From Bryobacter sp. (GTDB taxonomy: Bacteria > Acidobacteriota > Terriglobia > Bryobacterales > Bryobacteraceae), in the NCBI GenBank assembly GCA_022843625.1, contig JALHNH010000030.1:1-64000 (forward strand): a DNA stretch of 64,000 nt. The letters run 5' to 3'. A program made the position numbers and the translations under genes. This document shows positions 33,738 to 42,663 of this stretch, one piece after another. Numbering within the stretch: position 1 is the first letter of the stretch; each line of letters begins with the position of its first letter. The notes beneath the pieces are model-generated. The model was not told the origin of the DNA. It was given only the letters and a program-made list of their open reading frames with translations, and ran no database searches.

Positions 33738-34085
33738 TTACTCTATTTCCTGGCCAATACGAATCAGGTTGCCATGCGGATCGATGATGGCGAATTCTTT
33801 CATGCCCCAGGGCTTCACTTCAATGGGGTGGAGGTTGGCCAAGCCAATGGAGGCGAATTCACTGTGGAGGGCTTCGGCGTCTTCCACACGCCAGTAGCAA
33901 CCGAAGAAGCTCTCCGCTGGAATTAGATTGCCCATGAGGAAGAAATGCAGCTCACACGATTCCCGGGCGAGGATCGCATAGTCGCCTTCGTGGCGAGACC
34001 AAACTTTGAAACCGATGCGCTGGTAATAGTTGATCGTCTCGTCTAGATCAAGAGACGGGAGGACCGGAACGGTGGACTGTAACAT
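33738..34085 (-). CDS. VOC (glyoxalase/bleomycin-resistance) family protein
   Basis: 115 aa, a single VOC module with two beta-alpha-beta-beta-beta halves. Seen: VPVLPSLDLDETINYYQRIGFKV at the N-terminus, ELHFFLMGN in the middle and MKEFAIIDPHGNLIRIGQ at the C-terminus, the typical closing motif. It resembles bleomycin-binding BLMA-like proteins, which sequester the drug as dimers, but many such proteins have other roles. Metal ligands for glyoxalase activity are not complete by eye. It lies 11 bp upstream of the enolase-superfamily gene. Confidence 0.88.
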   Translation of the reverse strand: MLQSTVPVLPSLDLDETINYYQRIGFKVWSRHEGDYAILARESCELHFFLMGNLIPAESFFGCYWRVEDAEALHSEFASIGLANLHPIEVKPWGMKEFAIIDPHGNLIRIGQEIE

Positions 34086-34113
34086 GTATCAGATCTTAGT
34101 GTAAGCCCCAGTG

Positions 34114-35259
34114 TCAGGGAGCGTTGTAGGGGCCCTGTATGTGGAGGAGAAGGTTGGATGCAATTCCGAAGATCAGGAGCGGGACTTGAAACCAGGGTTT
34201 GGCTTTCGATGCGAGGCTGGCTAGGACCAGCAGGGGCAGGAAGTCTACCAGATAGCGCTGCGAAATCCATCCTGTGATGGACAGAAAGAGCATAAGGGTG
34301 AGGCTGATGACGGCAGGCCGCCACTGGGGCTTTGAGACCAGCAGGAAGGGGCTCAACCAGAGAGCACCCATTATGTTTTCGTGGAAGAATTTGGGAGGCA
34401 AATTTAAGGGTGGAAGGTTGTGTATGGAAAGAAATGGAAAATGGCCGAAGAGTCTTGGGGTCTCTAACCAGAAAAGATAAAGACTGGGCAGGAGGTTTTG
34501 CAGGCTGTAGTTGGGTATTTGTTGGCTCGGACCGGCGATGAGATAACTGAGGCCGAACTCAAGCGGAGAGTTGAATCGGAGATAGTTGTGAAGGAGCGTT
34601 GCTATGAGGCCGAGTGAGGCTGTGGGCCAGACGCGGGGCGAGAGGAATGGAAGGGCCAGAGCAAGGTGTGGGCGGGAGAGTATGGCGAAGGCCATTGCGA
34701 AGCCGGCCAAATGGTGTCGATTGAAGAGCGTGAAGCAATACGCAAGGGCGAGGCAGGCGAAGCCGCTGATGATGGCGAGTTCGTATACCCAGATGCGGTG
34801 CAGAAGAAAGGGTACGCAGTTGGCGATACCAAGGGCGAGATAGTGGAGAGGGGTAGCTTTGGGATTCAGCTTCTGGAGGGCGAAGGCGCAGGCGATGAAG
34901 CCAAGGCTGGCGAAGATGAAGACAGCGACAGGTTCTGGCAGGTCTTTGCCGGTGAGCACACGGTAGGGATAGATGGTAAGGAGCGCGGGCGCGGGGCCGT
35001 GATAGAGGAAGTAATGGCCGCTGTAAAGAGCCATGTCGTGGACTTTGATTTCGTCTGGCACTGAGGGGTCGTAAGGATTGGGAAGGGCGAGCAGCTTTGG
35101 GTGGACCTCAATGGGAGTGTAGAGATGCCCAGCCTGCCAGCCCCGTGCGAGGTAGTTGTAGTAGCCGTTGGGCGACACCGGATTGAACGCAAGAGCTGCC
35201 CAGAGGTAATATGCGATAACCGCGCAAATCGTCGCAGCGCAAACCTTGGGGAAATGCAT
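34114..35259 (-). CDS. Polytopic membrane protein, glycosyltransferase-39/87-like
   Basis: 381 aa with about nine to ten hydrophobic segments and Pro/His/Tyr-rich loops (GHLYTPIEVHPKLLALPNPYDPS, FLYHGPAPALLTIYPYR). The short luminal loop with acidic and His residues near the N-terminus, then the multi-pass body, resembles GT-C-type lipid-linked sugar transferases, but no signature clearly identifies a family, so the function is open. It sits between the VOC gene (28 bp gap) and the DsbD-alpha-like gene (20 bp gap) on the same strand. Confidence 0.8.
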   Translation of the reverse strand: MHFPKVCAATICAVIAYYLWAALAFNPVSPNGYYNYLARGWQAGHLYTPIEVHPKLLALPNPYDPSVPDEIKVHDMALYSGHYFLYHGPAPALLTIYPYRVLTGKDLPEPVAVFIFASLGFIACAFALQKLNPKATPLHYLALGIANCVPFLLHRIWVYELAIISGFACLALAYCFTLFNRHHLAGFAMAFAILSRPHLALALPFLSPRVWPTASLGLIATLLHNYLRFNSPLEFGLSYLIAGPSQQIPNYSLQNLLPSLYLFWLETPRLFGHFPFLSIHNLPPLNLPPKFFHENIMGALWLSPFLLVSKPQWRPAVISLTLMLFLSITGWISQRYLVDFLPLLVLASLASKAKPWFQVPLLIFGIASNLLLHIQGPYNAP

Positions 35260-35279
35260 CTTGTGATGATACTGGAGGA

Positions 35280-35699
35280 CTAAGGGACTTTAGCTACCGC
35301 GGTGACAGTTTTAGGTGGCAGGCAGAGCTGACCGCTGCAAGTTTGGAAGCGAATTTTGATTTGCAGATCCCCGCTGGATTTTGCGCCTTTGCGGGGGCGA
35401 ATGGGCAGAGTGAACTCCGCCTCGCCCTGATGCTGTTCTACATCCATATCGAAGCTTTCATCGTGGTGGACTTCCGGAGGTGAAGAGTCAATATCGCCGG
35501 TTAGTTCATAAGGTTGATCTGCTGCGATGGTGATGCGGGTTGGGATAGGGCCACCCGGCTTTTGAGTAATCGAATAGAGATGCCAGCCGTCGAGAATCCT
35601 GGCCGAGAGTTTTACTTCGGAGCCGCTCGAACGAATCACAGACCACCGTATCGGCTCATCAGTAGTCTGAAGGAGAGAGAGCCACAGAATCCAGATCAT
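35280..35699 (-). CDS. Free-standing DsbD N-terminal (alpha) domain-like protein
   Basis: 139 aa. A short hydrophobic start (MIWILWLSLLQ) then an immunoglobulin-like beta-domain matching the periplasmic alpha domain of the thiol:disulfide interchange protein DsbD: DGWHLYSITQKPGGPIPTRI near the N-terminus and FQTCSGQLCLPP near the end. The paired Cys121 and Cys126 correspond in position to the active thiols of DsbD-alpha, although the spacing is four rather than five residues. The membrane and gamma domains are absent. It overlaps the TPR-thioredoxin gene stop/start by four bases, so the two proteins are made together and probably exchange thiols. Confidence 0.85.
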   Translation of the reverse strand: MIWILWLSLLQTTDEPIRWSVIRSSGSEVKLSARILDGWHLYSITQKPGGPIPTRITIAADQPYELTGDIDSSPPEVHHDESFDMDVEQHQGEAEFTLPIRPRKGAKSSGDLQIKIRFQTCSGQLCLPPKTVTAVAKVP

Positions 35700-37291
35700 T
35701 GGGTGTTCATTGATCCTCTAGAGGTGAACATGACCGTTGAGAGAATCGACTTATTCGAGGGGTCTTCGATAAAGGCAACGGCTGTCATGTTGGCTGCCGA
35801 GAGTCCGAGTGGCTTTGCCATGAACTTGACCTTGCCGAAGCGTTCGTTCGATTCTTCGAAGCCATCGAGGTAGGACTTGAGGCTCGTTTCGATAGCGGTG
35901 AGGTCGAAGACAGCCGTATGAGTTGAAGACTCCGAGGGCTGTATATCGAAGGATTTCATGCTGCGAACCACGAGGGGGTGGAACCGGACGCCATTTTCGC
36001 CGGAATAGCGGATTTGCTTTTCGGCGAGAGCAATCCAGAGTCTCTGCTTGGGGTTGGCACTGGACTGCGATTGAACTTTAACTTCGACAACGCCTCCAGT
36101 TGAGGAGAGATCGATCTTGAGCGTTCCCTGGTTAGGAATAGCCAGAGCGGCGTCAATCTTTGGGCGGAGTGCGGTAAAAAAACTCTCGGTCATATCGCGG
36201 CTACCACCGCCGATTTCTGTCTTGCCGTCCAGGCCGTAGCTTGGGACGCCACGCATCGCATAATACTTGGCGCGATCAACGGTGTCGGGATTAGAAAGAG
36301 GATCCGGGCGTGGCACATGGACGTGGTACATGAGAACAGCAACTTCATTTGGTGCGTAGCTTTCCATGATTCCATCAAAGGCGAGGTCGGCGGCAACGCA
36401 TGGCGGGCAGCCGGCACCGGTGAAGACTTCAGCAAGTACGACGCGCCTGGCCTCGACCTTATTGCGGGTGAGGATATCGCGCCGAATGGGGCTGGGGAAC
36501 TTGGACTTGTAGACGTTATCGAGGAAAGATTCTGCATCTTCACGGCCGATGTGGCGAAGGAAGATGGCCCTGGTTTCAGGCTTGGGTTTGCCACTCAAGA
36601 TTGCGGCTGCAGAGTAATCGAGAGCTTGCTTCGATTTGTTCTTACGGTCGGCGATTATGGCAAGTCCGTTGAGAGCGTTGACTTCGGTGGACGACAATTT
36701 GAGAGCTTGCTCGAAGCTCTCCTGAGCTTTACCAGTCTTGCCCCGTGCCTGCAGTGCGCGGCCAAGTACAGACAAGCGCTGGGCCTTGAAGTCGGCAAAC
36801 TGCGATTGGTAGAAGGAGTCTGCGGGTGCTGGCTTGCTGTTTTTCATCATCTTCATCAGGTCAGACTTATAGGCGGCTTCATCGACTAGAGCCAAAGCTT
36901 TTCGACTCCAGAACTCTGCTTCTTTAGGCGGAAGATTTGCGTTGAGAAGTTCTTCGGCGGCATTTGAAAGATAGATGGACTGTCCTCCTCGTTCGGCCTC
37001 GATTCTGGGAATCGAATTCTCGAGCAATGTTCTGTACGAGCGAATGCGCGCTGTGCTGGCTGGATCGCCGGGTGCCGAGATCCGGAGCTTAAGAATTTCT
37101 GAATAGGCGATCCTCAAATAGATTCCAGCTTTGGGGAAATTCGTAACGAAGTTCTCCAGGGCAACCAGTTTGTTAACGGGGTCTTTGGAACGGATGGCTT
37201 CGCTGTAAGCCTTGGCCGCCGCCGAAGGGGTAGGTTGGGCAAGCAGGGACAATGATACTGTGCAGAGAATCGCCAAGATTCTAAGTAGCAT
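35696..37291 (-). CDS. Secreted TPR protein with thioredoxin-like domain
   Basis: 531 aa. Signal peptide (1-18, cut after LLA), a helical TPR-like region (about 25-260, including KTGKAQESFEQALKLSSTEVNALNGLAIIA), then a thioredoxin-fold region (about 285-385) with the redox motif C295-P-P-C298 (TGAGCPPCVAADLAFD) and a cis-Pro candidate in RGVPSYGLDG. The C-terminal 140 residues are beta-rich and unassigned. It would act as a periplasmic thiol reductase or oxidase with protein-binding repeats. It is translationally coupled to the DsbD-alpha-like protein. The start, ATG 37291, faces the divergent sulfatase gene 38 bp away. Confidence 0.88.
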   Translation of the reverse strand: MLLRILAILCTVSLSLLAQPTPSAAAKAYSEAIRSKDPVNKLVALENFVTNFPKAGIYLRIAYSEILKLRISAPGDPASTARIRSYRTLLENSIPRIEAERGGQSIYLSNAAEELLNANLPPKEAEFWSRKALALVDEAAYKSDLMKMMKNSKPAPADSFYQSQFADFKAQRLSVLGRALQARGKTGKAQESFEQALKLSSTEVNALNGLAIIADRKNKSKQALDYSAAAILSGKPKPETRAIFLRHIGREDAESFLDNVYKSKFPSPIRRDILTRNKVEARRVVLAEVFTGAGCPPCVAADLAFDGIMESYAPNEVAVLMYHVHVPRPDPLSNPDTVDRAKYYAMRGVPSYGLDGKTEIGGGSRDMTESFFTALRPKIDAALAIPNQGTLKIDLSSTGGVVEVKVQSQSSANPKQRLWIALAEKQIRYSGENGVRFHPLVVRSMKSFDIQPSESSTHTAVFDLTAIETSLKSYLDGFEESNERFGKVKFMAKPLGLSAANMTAVAFIEDPSNKSILSTVMFTSRGSMNTQ

Positions 37292-37329
37292 GGCCGGAAG
37301 TCTAGCATGGGGGATATAGAATATGCACT

Positions 37330-38739
37330 ATGCTCTCTCGCCGAAGTTTTCTAGCCGGTGCACCACTGGTTTTTGCCAAGGCCGCAGCTCCTCAAAAACG
37401 GAACGTTTTATTCATTGCCATCGATGATTTAAACGATTGGGTGGGGTGTCTGGGCGGATACCCAGGAGTGAAAACTCCAAACCTGGACCAACTGGCGCGA
37501 CAGGGCGTTCTGTTTCGTAGCGCACACTGTGCGGCTCCGCTTTGCAATCCAGCCCGCGCGGCAATCATGACTGGACGGATGCCAAGTTCTACCGGCGTCT
37601 ATGACAATTCTCAGCCTTATTCGGGATCGAAGGTACTGGACGGGGTACTGACGCTTAACCAACACTTTAAGAATTCCGGCTATGTCACTCTTGGGTCAGG
37701 GAAAATATACCACGGCACGTACGGAAAGTTTGCTGATAAGAAAGGGTGGGACGACTACGGAATGATGCCCGACAAGTCGGAACTGCCTACACCCGGATTG
37801 CAGGGCGGAGCAGCGGCGCAGGGAAACTTCGACTTTGGCCCTACCAGGACCGGCGACGAAGAGATGCATGATTTCGGGACTGCCGAGTGGATCAATGGTC
37901 ACCTCGGGCGGAAGCAACCGGCACCCCTGTTTCTGGCCTGTGGCATCACTCGACCGCATTTGCCGTGGTACGCGCCCAAGAAGTATTTTGATATGTATCC
38001 TTTAGAGGCGATAACTCTACCGGTAGTTCAGGAAGACGATTTGGCTGACATTCCTCCGGCGGGCCGCAAGATGGCGCTTCAAAATCGCGATCATGAGCGG
38101 ATTACCAAGGCTGAAGGCTGGAAGAAAGCAGTGCAGGCATATCTCGCGTCGATCACCTTTGCCGACGCGATGGTTGGGAAAGTTTTGCGCGCCCTCGAAA
38201 CAGGGCCACACTCGCAGAATACAACCGTCATGCTATGGAGCGACCACGGCTGGCACCTCGGTGAGAAGTCGCACTGGCGCAAGTTCACGTTATGGGAGAG
38301 ATCTACCCGGAATGTGTTGATGATAAAAGCACCTGGCGTGACGCAGAAAGGTGGGGTTTGTGACTCGGCAGTGAGTATGATGAACCTTTATCCGACCCTG
38401 GTTGCGCTGGAAGGATTAGGCAAGCCTGGGCTGCAAGATGGGGTATCTATGTTACCGCTGCTCAAGAATCCGAAAGCGAAGTGGCAGCGTCCGGCATTGA
38501 CGAGCTACGGGCTTGAGAACCATACGATTCGGACAGGTGGGGTGAAGGAAGGCTGGCGTTATATCAGGTATAGGGACGGTGGGGAAGAACTCTATGATCG
38601 AGCCAAAGATCCCAACGAATGGACGAATCTGGCAGGACGTCCCGAGATGGCAACAAAGAAGGCGGAGTTGGCCAAATTCTTGCCGTCGATAAATGAGCCG
38701 AACGCGCCGCATGCGAAGCCGGATGCTACCGACGTATAG
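37330..38739 (+). CDS. Tat-exported sulfatase (iduronate-2-sulfatase-like)
   Basis: 469 aa. A Tat leader SRRSFLAGAPLVFAKA (3-18) precedes the sulfatase domain. Metal ligands IDDLND (31-36) and the activation motif C72-N-P74-A-R76 in LCNPARAAIMTGR are clear; Cys72 would be converted to formylglycine by a maturase, which is not encoded here. LWSDHGWHLGEKSHW is the second metal-binding block. The sequence is of the type found in iduronate-2-sulfatase and planctomycete/Bacteroidetes polysaccharide sulfatases, so sulfated glycans are likely substrates. It is divergent from the six-gene minus-strand run. Confidence 0.93.
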   Translation: MLSRRSFLAGAPLVFAKAAAPQKRNVLFIAIDDLNDWVGCLGGYPGVKTPNLDQLARQGVLFRSAHCAAPLCNPARAAIMTGRMPSSTGVYDNSQPYSGSKVLDGVLTLNQHFKNSGYVTLGSGKIYHGTYGKFADKKGWDDYGMMPDKSELPTPGLQGGAAAQGNFDFGPTRTGDEEMHDFGTAEWINGHLGRKQPAPLFLACGITRPHLPWYAPKKYFDMYPLEAITLPVVQEDDLADIPPAGRKMALQNRDHERITKAEGWKKAVQAYLASITFADAMVGKVLRALETGPHSQNTTVMLWSDHGWHLGEKSHWRKFTLWERSTRNVLMIKAPGVTQKGGVCDSAVSMMNLYPTLVALEGLGKPGLQDGVSMLPLLKNPKAKWQRPALTSYGLENHTIRTGGVKEGWRYIRYRDGGEELYDRAKDPNEWTNLAGRPEMATKKAELAKFLPSINEPNAPHAKPDATDV

Positions 38740-38823
38740 GCACAACATGTCGATCCTGCTGAAAAGATTGAGATTTCCTTTCTCCTTGTCCTACTTCTGC
38801 CGATGAGCTGATGGTGATCTTTA

Positions 38824-38860
38824 AAGAGGAAATTCTTGTTTCACAGGAAAAATTCCTCTT
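38824..38860. repeat. 8-bp inverted repeat with 21-base loop
   Basis: AAGAGGAA at 38824-38831 is matched by TTCCTCTT at 38853-38860. No run of T follows, so it does not look like a rho-independent terminator of the sulfatase gene. It could be an operator or an mRNA 3' end structure. Confidence 0.45.
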
Positions 38861-38897
38861 GGAGAAGAAATTCTATTGCCCTATGCGAATCTAAGGG

Positions 38898-38924
38898 CGT
38901 ATAGTTATAATTTAGACCTATACG
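38898..38924 (+). promoter_or_regulatory. TATAAT box enclosed in a perfect 7-bp dyad, probable operon promoter/operator
   Basis: CGTATAG (38898-38904) and CTATACG (38918-38924) are perfect inverted repeats separated by 13 bases, and TATAAT sits between them at 38906-38911. No good TTGACA-like -35 lies at 17-bp spacing, so activation or a non-standard sigma factor may be needed. Transcription would start near 38918 and give a leader of about 97 bases. A dimeric regulator bound here would cover the -10 region. Confidence 0.5.
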
Positions 38925-38930
38925 GGCCAA

Positions 38931-38984
38931 GTGTCTCTAAAGACGCAAGTTAGTTGCAAAACGGCAAGCGAAAACAAAGACTAA
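38931..38984 (+). other. Possible structured 5' leader of the ACIII operon
   Basis: GTGTCT (38931-38936) and AGACGC (38941-38946) can form a 6-bp stem with a CTAA loop, including one G-U pair. TTAGT (38950-38954) and ACTAA (38980-38984) can enclose a TGC/GCA inner stem. No known riboswitch consensus was recognised. The stems are short and may be fortuitous. Confidence 0.25.
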
Positions 38985-39014
38985 ATTGGTCCGGAATTGT
39001 ACCGAGGAAGCCTA

Positions 39015-39668
39015 ATGAAGCCGATCTTCCCCAAGTCGCTAGATTTTCTGATACGTGCCACCGGCGCGTTTCTGGGACTTTCGATCGTGACGGGTGTAGC
39101 TGCTTACACCTATTTCACATTGCCTGTAAACATTGATACGGGCTACCGTCCGGAACAACCCGTACCCTACAGTCACAAGCTGCATGCGGGCAATGTTGGG
39201 ATGGACTGTTATTACTGTCACAATACGGTGACCAAGTCTGGGCACGCTGCGATTCCCGCCACGGAAACCTGCATGAACTGCCACACACGCGTGAAAACCG
39301 ATTCCGCGCTTCTGGCTCCAATTCGCAAAAGCTACGCCACCGGTGAACCGGTGAAGTGGGTAAAGATTCACGCTCTGCCCGATTATGCATATTTCAACCA
39401 CTCTGCACACTTGTCGGCAGGGGTAAGTTGTGTAAGCTGTCACGGACGAGTCGACCAAATGGTTGAAGTCACACAGGTAAAGCCGCTAAATATGGCATGG
39501 TGTCTGGATTGCCATCGCAACCCGGCTCCGAACCTGCGACCTACCGAGTTTGTGACCAAGCTCGACTGGGAACCGCCAGCAGGCAAGACGGCCACTGAAA
39601 TCGGCATGGAAATTGTAAAAGCCAAAGGGATCAATCCGCCAGTAAACTGTGGCGGATGCCACCGCTAA
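39015..39668 (+). CDS. actA: Alternative Complex III subunit A, pentahaem cytochrome c
   Basis: 217 aa from ATG 39015, with GAGGA upstream. One N-terminal membrane anchor (about 12-35) precedes a periplasmic region with five CxxCH haem-binding sites: CYYCH, CMNCH, CVSCH, CLDCH and CGGCH. ActA carries electrons from the iron-sulfur/quinol module of ACIII to downstream cytochromes. Five haems match the described ACIII subunit A. It is the first gene of a 12-gene operon and actB follows after 29 bases. The segment RPEQPVPYSHKLHAGNVGMDC is typical of the family. Confidence 0.95.
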   Translation: MKPIFPKSLDFLIRATGAFLGLSIVTGVAAYTYFTLPVNIDTGYRPEQPVPYSHKLHAGNVGMDCYYCHNTVTKSGHAAIPATETCMNCHTRVKTDSALLAPIRKSYATGEPVKWVKIHALPDYAYFNHSAHLSAGVSCVSCHGRVDQMVEVTQVKPLNMAWCLDCHRNPAPNLRPTEFVTKLDWEPPAGKTATEIGMEIVKAKGINPPVNCGGCHR

Positions 39669-39697
39669 GAGCGGAACGGGAAGAGGATTGAAAAACG

Positions 39698-42655
39698 ATG
39701 AGTCTCGTTCAAATCAGCAACGCAAAGAAGACACGTGTTCCACTCGATCAGCTCGGGCAGACGCCGGAATTTCAGGGATGGGCCGACAGTGTCAATAGTC
39801 AGGAGCTGGACAGCAATAGCCGCCGCGACATATTAAAGATCATGGCTGCGGGTGCAGGTCTGGCAGGTTTGGTAAGTTGTCGTCGCCCTGTCCAGAATAT
39901 TGTCAGCTTCTCCAAGGGTGTGGAAGACCTGATTCCAGGCAAGCCGCTTTTCTACAACACAGTGTTTAATGTCGGTGGTGTGGGACAAGGTTTGCGTATC
40001 GAAGCCAACGACGGACGGCCGACCAAGGTGGAAGGCAACCCTGTGCATCCTACCTCGAAGGGCGCCGCTACCACGTATTCTCAAGGAAGTGTTTTGGGGC
40101 TCTACGATCCAGATCGCTGCACCTATGTGATGAAGGATCAAGCCACCTCGAGCTGGGACGCATTTGGCGTTTTTGCCAAAGATCACTTCTCGAAGCTTGG
40201 TGAAGGCGAAGGGCTTGCATTTGTATGCGAGCGAAATGCCGGGGACAGCTACCGCGCGGTAGTTGCGGCGGCACAGAAGAAATGGCCCAAAGCATTGTGG
40301 CTGCACTGGGAAGCACTCAACAATGACAATGCTGTGCTCGGTGCGCAAATGGCAACCGGAACCGCAGCTGAATCACTTTATGCCTATGACAAGGCTGAAG
40401 TAGTAGTTGCGCTCGACCACGACTTCCTGGGCACCGATGCTTCCACCGTGCTTCCGACCAAACTCTTTAGCCAGAAGCGCAAAGTAATGAAGAGTGGCGA
40501 TTCGATGAATCGTCTGTATGCAGTTGAAGGACATTTTTCGCTGACAGGCGGTATGGCAGACCATCGTCTGCGTCTGAAGCCAAGCGAAATTGCAGGATTT
40601 GCGTCTGAATTGCTGAAACTGGTAGAATCCACCGGCGAGATTCAGGTTACAGGGGAAGGCCGCAAGAAATTTGTCGCTGCCCTTGCAAAGGATCTTAAAA
40701 AGAACGCTGGAAAGAGCATCGTTTCGGCTGGCCCCCGACAGTCTCCGGAAGTACATGCTCTGGCCCTGGCAATCAATCAGGTGCTGGGCAACATTGGTGC
40801 GACCGTAAATCTTGTGCAGCCGCTTACACCGCCGCAGAATGAAGCACTCAAGGCTTTTGGCGCAGCACTGAGCGGTGGAAAAGTTTCAACCCTCGTTATC
40901 CTTGGTGGCAATCCGGCCTACACTCTGCCATCAGATCTGAATTTTGCAGATGGGGTCAAGAAGGCAAAGACGGTAATTCACCTGGGCTCCGAACATGACG
41001 AGACCGGAGCACTGGCTCACTGGTGCCTGCCACAATCACACTTCCTCGAAGCCTGGGGCGATGCAAGATCTATTGATGGCACTGCCTCGATTCAACAGCC
41101 CGTAATCGCACCACTTTATGGCAGCAAATCTGCTTCTGAAGTCCTGGCGGAACTGGCCGGGATAGAAACACCTCGCGGATATGAGCTTGTGAAGGGTTTC
41201 TGGTCGCAAACATTTGCCGGCGATAAGGAAAAGTCCTGGAAGAAGGCTCTTCATGACGGAGTTGTTGAAGGAACTGCCTACCCACCGTTGAAGCTGAGTG
41301 TGGATGTGAAGAAGGTTTCGGCAATGCCGGTTGCCTCGCCCACCAGCAGCACCGAGATTGTCTTTCTGGCAGCCAATGGTGTCTACGACGGTCGTTTTGC
41401 CAACAACGCCTGGCTGGTGGAATTACCTGACCCGATGACGAAAGTGGTTTGGGACAACTGCGTCACGATGTCGCCAAAGACCGCAGAAAGCCTGAAGGCG
41501 AACATGGGCTTTATCGCAGAAGAAGGCGATATGGCGAGCCTCACTGTGGGTGGGGCAACCATTGATGCCGCCGTCCTTGTGGTTCCTGGGCAAGCGGATG
41601 GCGTACTTGGAATTACGCTCGGATATGGTCGCGAAAAGATCGGCCGCGTTGGCAAGGGTGCAGGGTTCAATGCTTACAAGCTTCGCACCAGCACTGGAAT
41701 GGGCTTCGCGGCTGTTACTGCCGCTAAATCCACCAAAAGCTATTTGCTGGTACGCACACAGGACGATCCTGCTGGCGATACACAGAATGATCGCCCGATT
41801 GCACGTGAAGTTTCTCTTGAGGAATTCGCCAAAGACGCAAGCAAAGTTGCTGCTGTTCCTGGCCCGCCACTTGAAAGCCTTTTCCCCGACTGGCAATACG
41901 ACAAAGGCAATCAGTGGGGCATGACCATCGATTTGAATTCCTGCACCGGTTGCAATGCCTGTCTGGTGGCCTGCTTTAGCGAGAACAACATCCCGATGGT
42001 GGGTAAGAAATTTGTCGCGATGGGCCGCGAAATGCACTGGATCCGTCTGGACCGTTACTACGCAGGCGACGCCGATGACACAACTGTGGCTGTTCAACCG
42101 TTGAATTGCCAACAGTGCGAAAACGCTCCCTGCGAAAGCGTGTGCCCGGTTGCGGCTACAGTTCATTCGCCGGAAGGCCTGAACGATATGGCCTACAACC
42201 GTTGCATCGGAACCCGGTACTGCATGAACAATTGCCCCTACAAGGTTCGCAAGTTCAACTACCTGAACTGGACCAAGGGCAAGACGGAAGTAGAGAATCT
42301 GGGTTCCAACCCGGATGTCAGCACCCGTATGCGCGGTGTGATGGAAAAGTGCACTTACTGTACACAACGAATTTCGGAAGGCAAGATCAATGCCAAAACC
42401 GATCCTTCTGGCCGCCGCCCAATCCGCGACGGCGAAATTAAGACCGCTTGCCAGCAAACCTGTCCGGCAGATGCGATCTCCTTCGGCAACATCAACGACC
42501 CGAACTCTGAAGTGTCCAAGATGAAGGCCTCTCCCCGAAATTATGCGTTGCTTGCGGAATTGAATATCCGGCCACGCACTACCTATCTGGCCAAGTTGCG
42601 GAACACGAATCCGGATCTGGCACAAGAGAAGAAAGCAGCCCCTGCGGCTCACTAA
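39698..42655 (+). CDS. actB: Alternative Complex III subunit B, fused molybdopterin-like and iron-sulfur subunit
   Basis: 985 aa. A Tat-like leader sits about 30 residues in (SRRDILKIMAAGAGLAGLVS), followed by a molybdopterin-oxidoreductase-like region (about 70-660) that in ACIII lacks the cofactor, then a four-cluster ferredoxin-like region with motifs CTGCNACLVAC, CQQCENAPCESVCP, CIGTRYCMNNCP and CTYCTQRI...CQQTCP. This B1-B2 fusion is diagnostic of ACIII. It relays electrons between the quinol site and ActA. The stop is eight bases before actC. Confidence 0.96.
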   Translation: MSLVQISNAKKTRVPLDQLGQTPEFQGWADSVNSQELDSNSRRDILKIMAAGAGLAGLVSCRRPVQNIVSFSKGVEDLIPGKPLFYNTVFNVGGVGQGLRIEANDGRPTKVEGNPVHPTSKGAATTYSQGSVLGLYDPDRCTYVMKDQATSSWDAFGVFAKDHFSKLGEGEGLAFVCERNAGDSYRAVVAAAQKKWPKALWLHWEALNNDNAVLGAQMATGTAAESLYAYDKAEVVVALDHDFLGTDASTVLPTKLFSQKRKVMKSGDSMNRLYAVEGHFSLTGGMADHRLRLKPSEIAGFASELLKLVESTGEIQVTGEGRKKFVAALAKDLKKNAGKSIVSAGPRQSPEVHALALAINQVLGNIGATVNLVQPLTPPQNEALKAFGAALSGGKVSTLVILGGNPAYTLPSDLNFADGVKKAKTVIHLGSEHDETGALAHWCLPQSHFLEAWGDARSIDGTASIQQPVIAPLYGSKSASEVLAELAGIETPRGYELVKGFWSQTFAGDKEKSWKKALHDGVVEGTAYPPLKLSVDVKKVSAMPVASPTSSTEIVFLAANGVYDGRFANNAWLVELPDPMTKVVWDNCVTMSPKTAESLKANMGFIAEEGDMASLTVGGATIDAAVLVVPGQADGVLGITLGYGREKIGRVGKGAGFNAYKLRTSTGMGFAAVTAAKSTKSYLLVRTQDDPAGDTQNDRPIAREVSLEEFAKDASKVAAVPGPPLESLFPDWQYDKGNQWGMTIDLNSCTGCNACLVACFSENNIPMVGKKFVAMGREMHWIRLDRYYAGDADDTTVAVQPLNCQQCENAPCESVCPVAATVHSPEGLNDMAYNRCIGTRYCMNNCPYKVRKFNYLNWTKGKTEVENLGSNPDVSTRMRGVMEKCTYCTQRISEGKINAKTDPSGRRPIRDGEIKTACQQTCPADAISFGNINDPNSEVSKMKASPRNYALLAELNIRPRTTYLAKLRNTNPDLAQEKKAAPAAH

Positions 42656-42663
42656 GGTTAACC

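Larger units (their letters stand above)
38740..39014. promoter_or_regulatory. 275-bp regulatory gap before the ACIII/cox operon
   Basis: This is the only gene-free stretch near 300 bases in the window. It is AT-rich relative to its surroundings and holds an inverted repeat (38824-38860), a TATAAT box within a perfect dyad (38898-38924), two short stem-loops (38931-38984) and a GAGGA ribosome-binding site about 10 bases before ATG 39015. No coding potential is seen. Confidence 0.6.

Noticed and set aside
38931..38984. Cyclic-di-GMP or other known riboswitch
   Set aside because: Fragments such as GACGCAAG recall GEMM, but the required stems and order are not present.
39698..41900. Active molybdenum enzyme
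   Set aside because: In ACIII the ActB molybdopterin-like domain is known to lack the cofactor, and context is ACIII.
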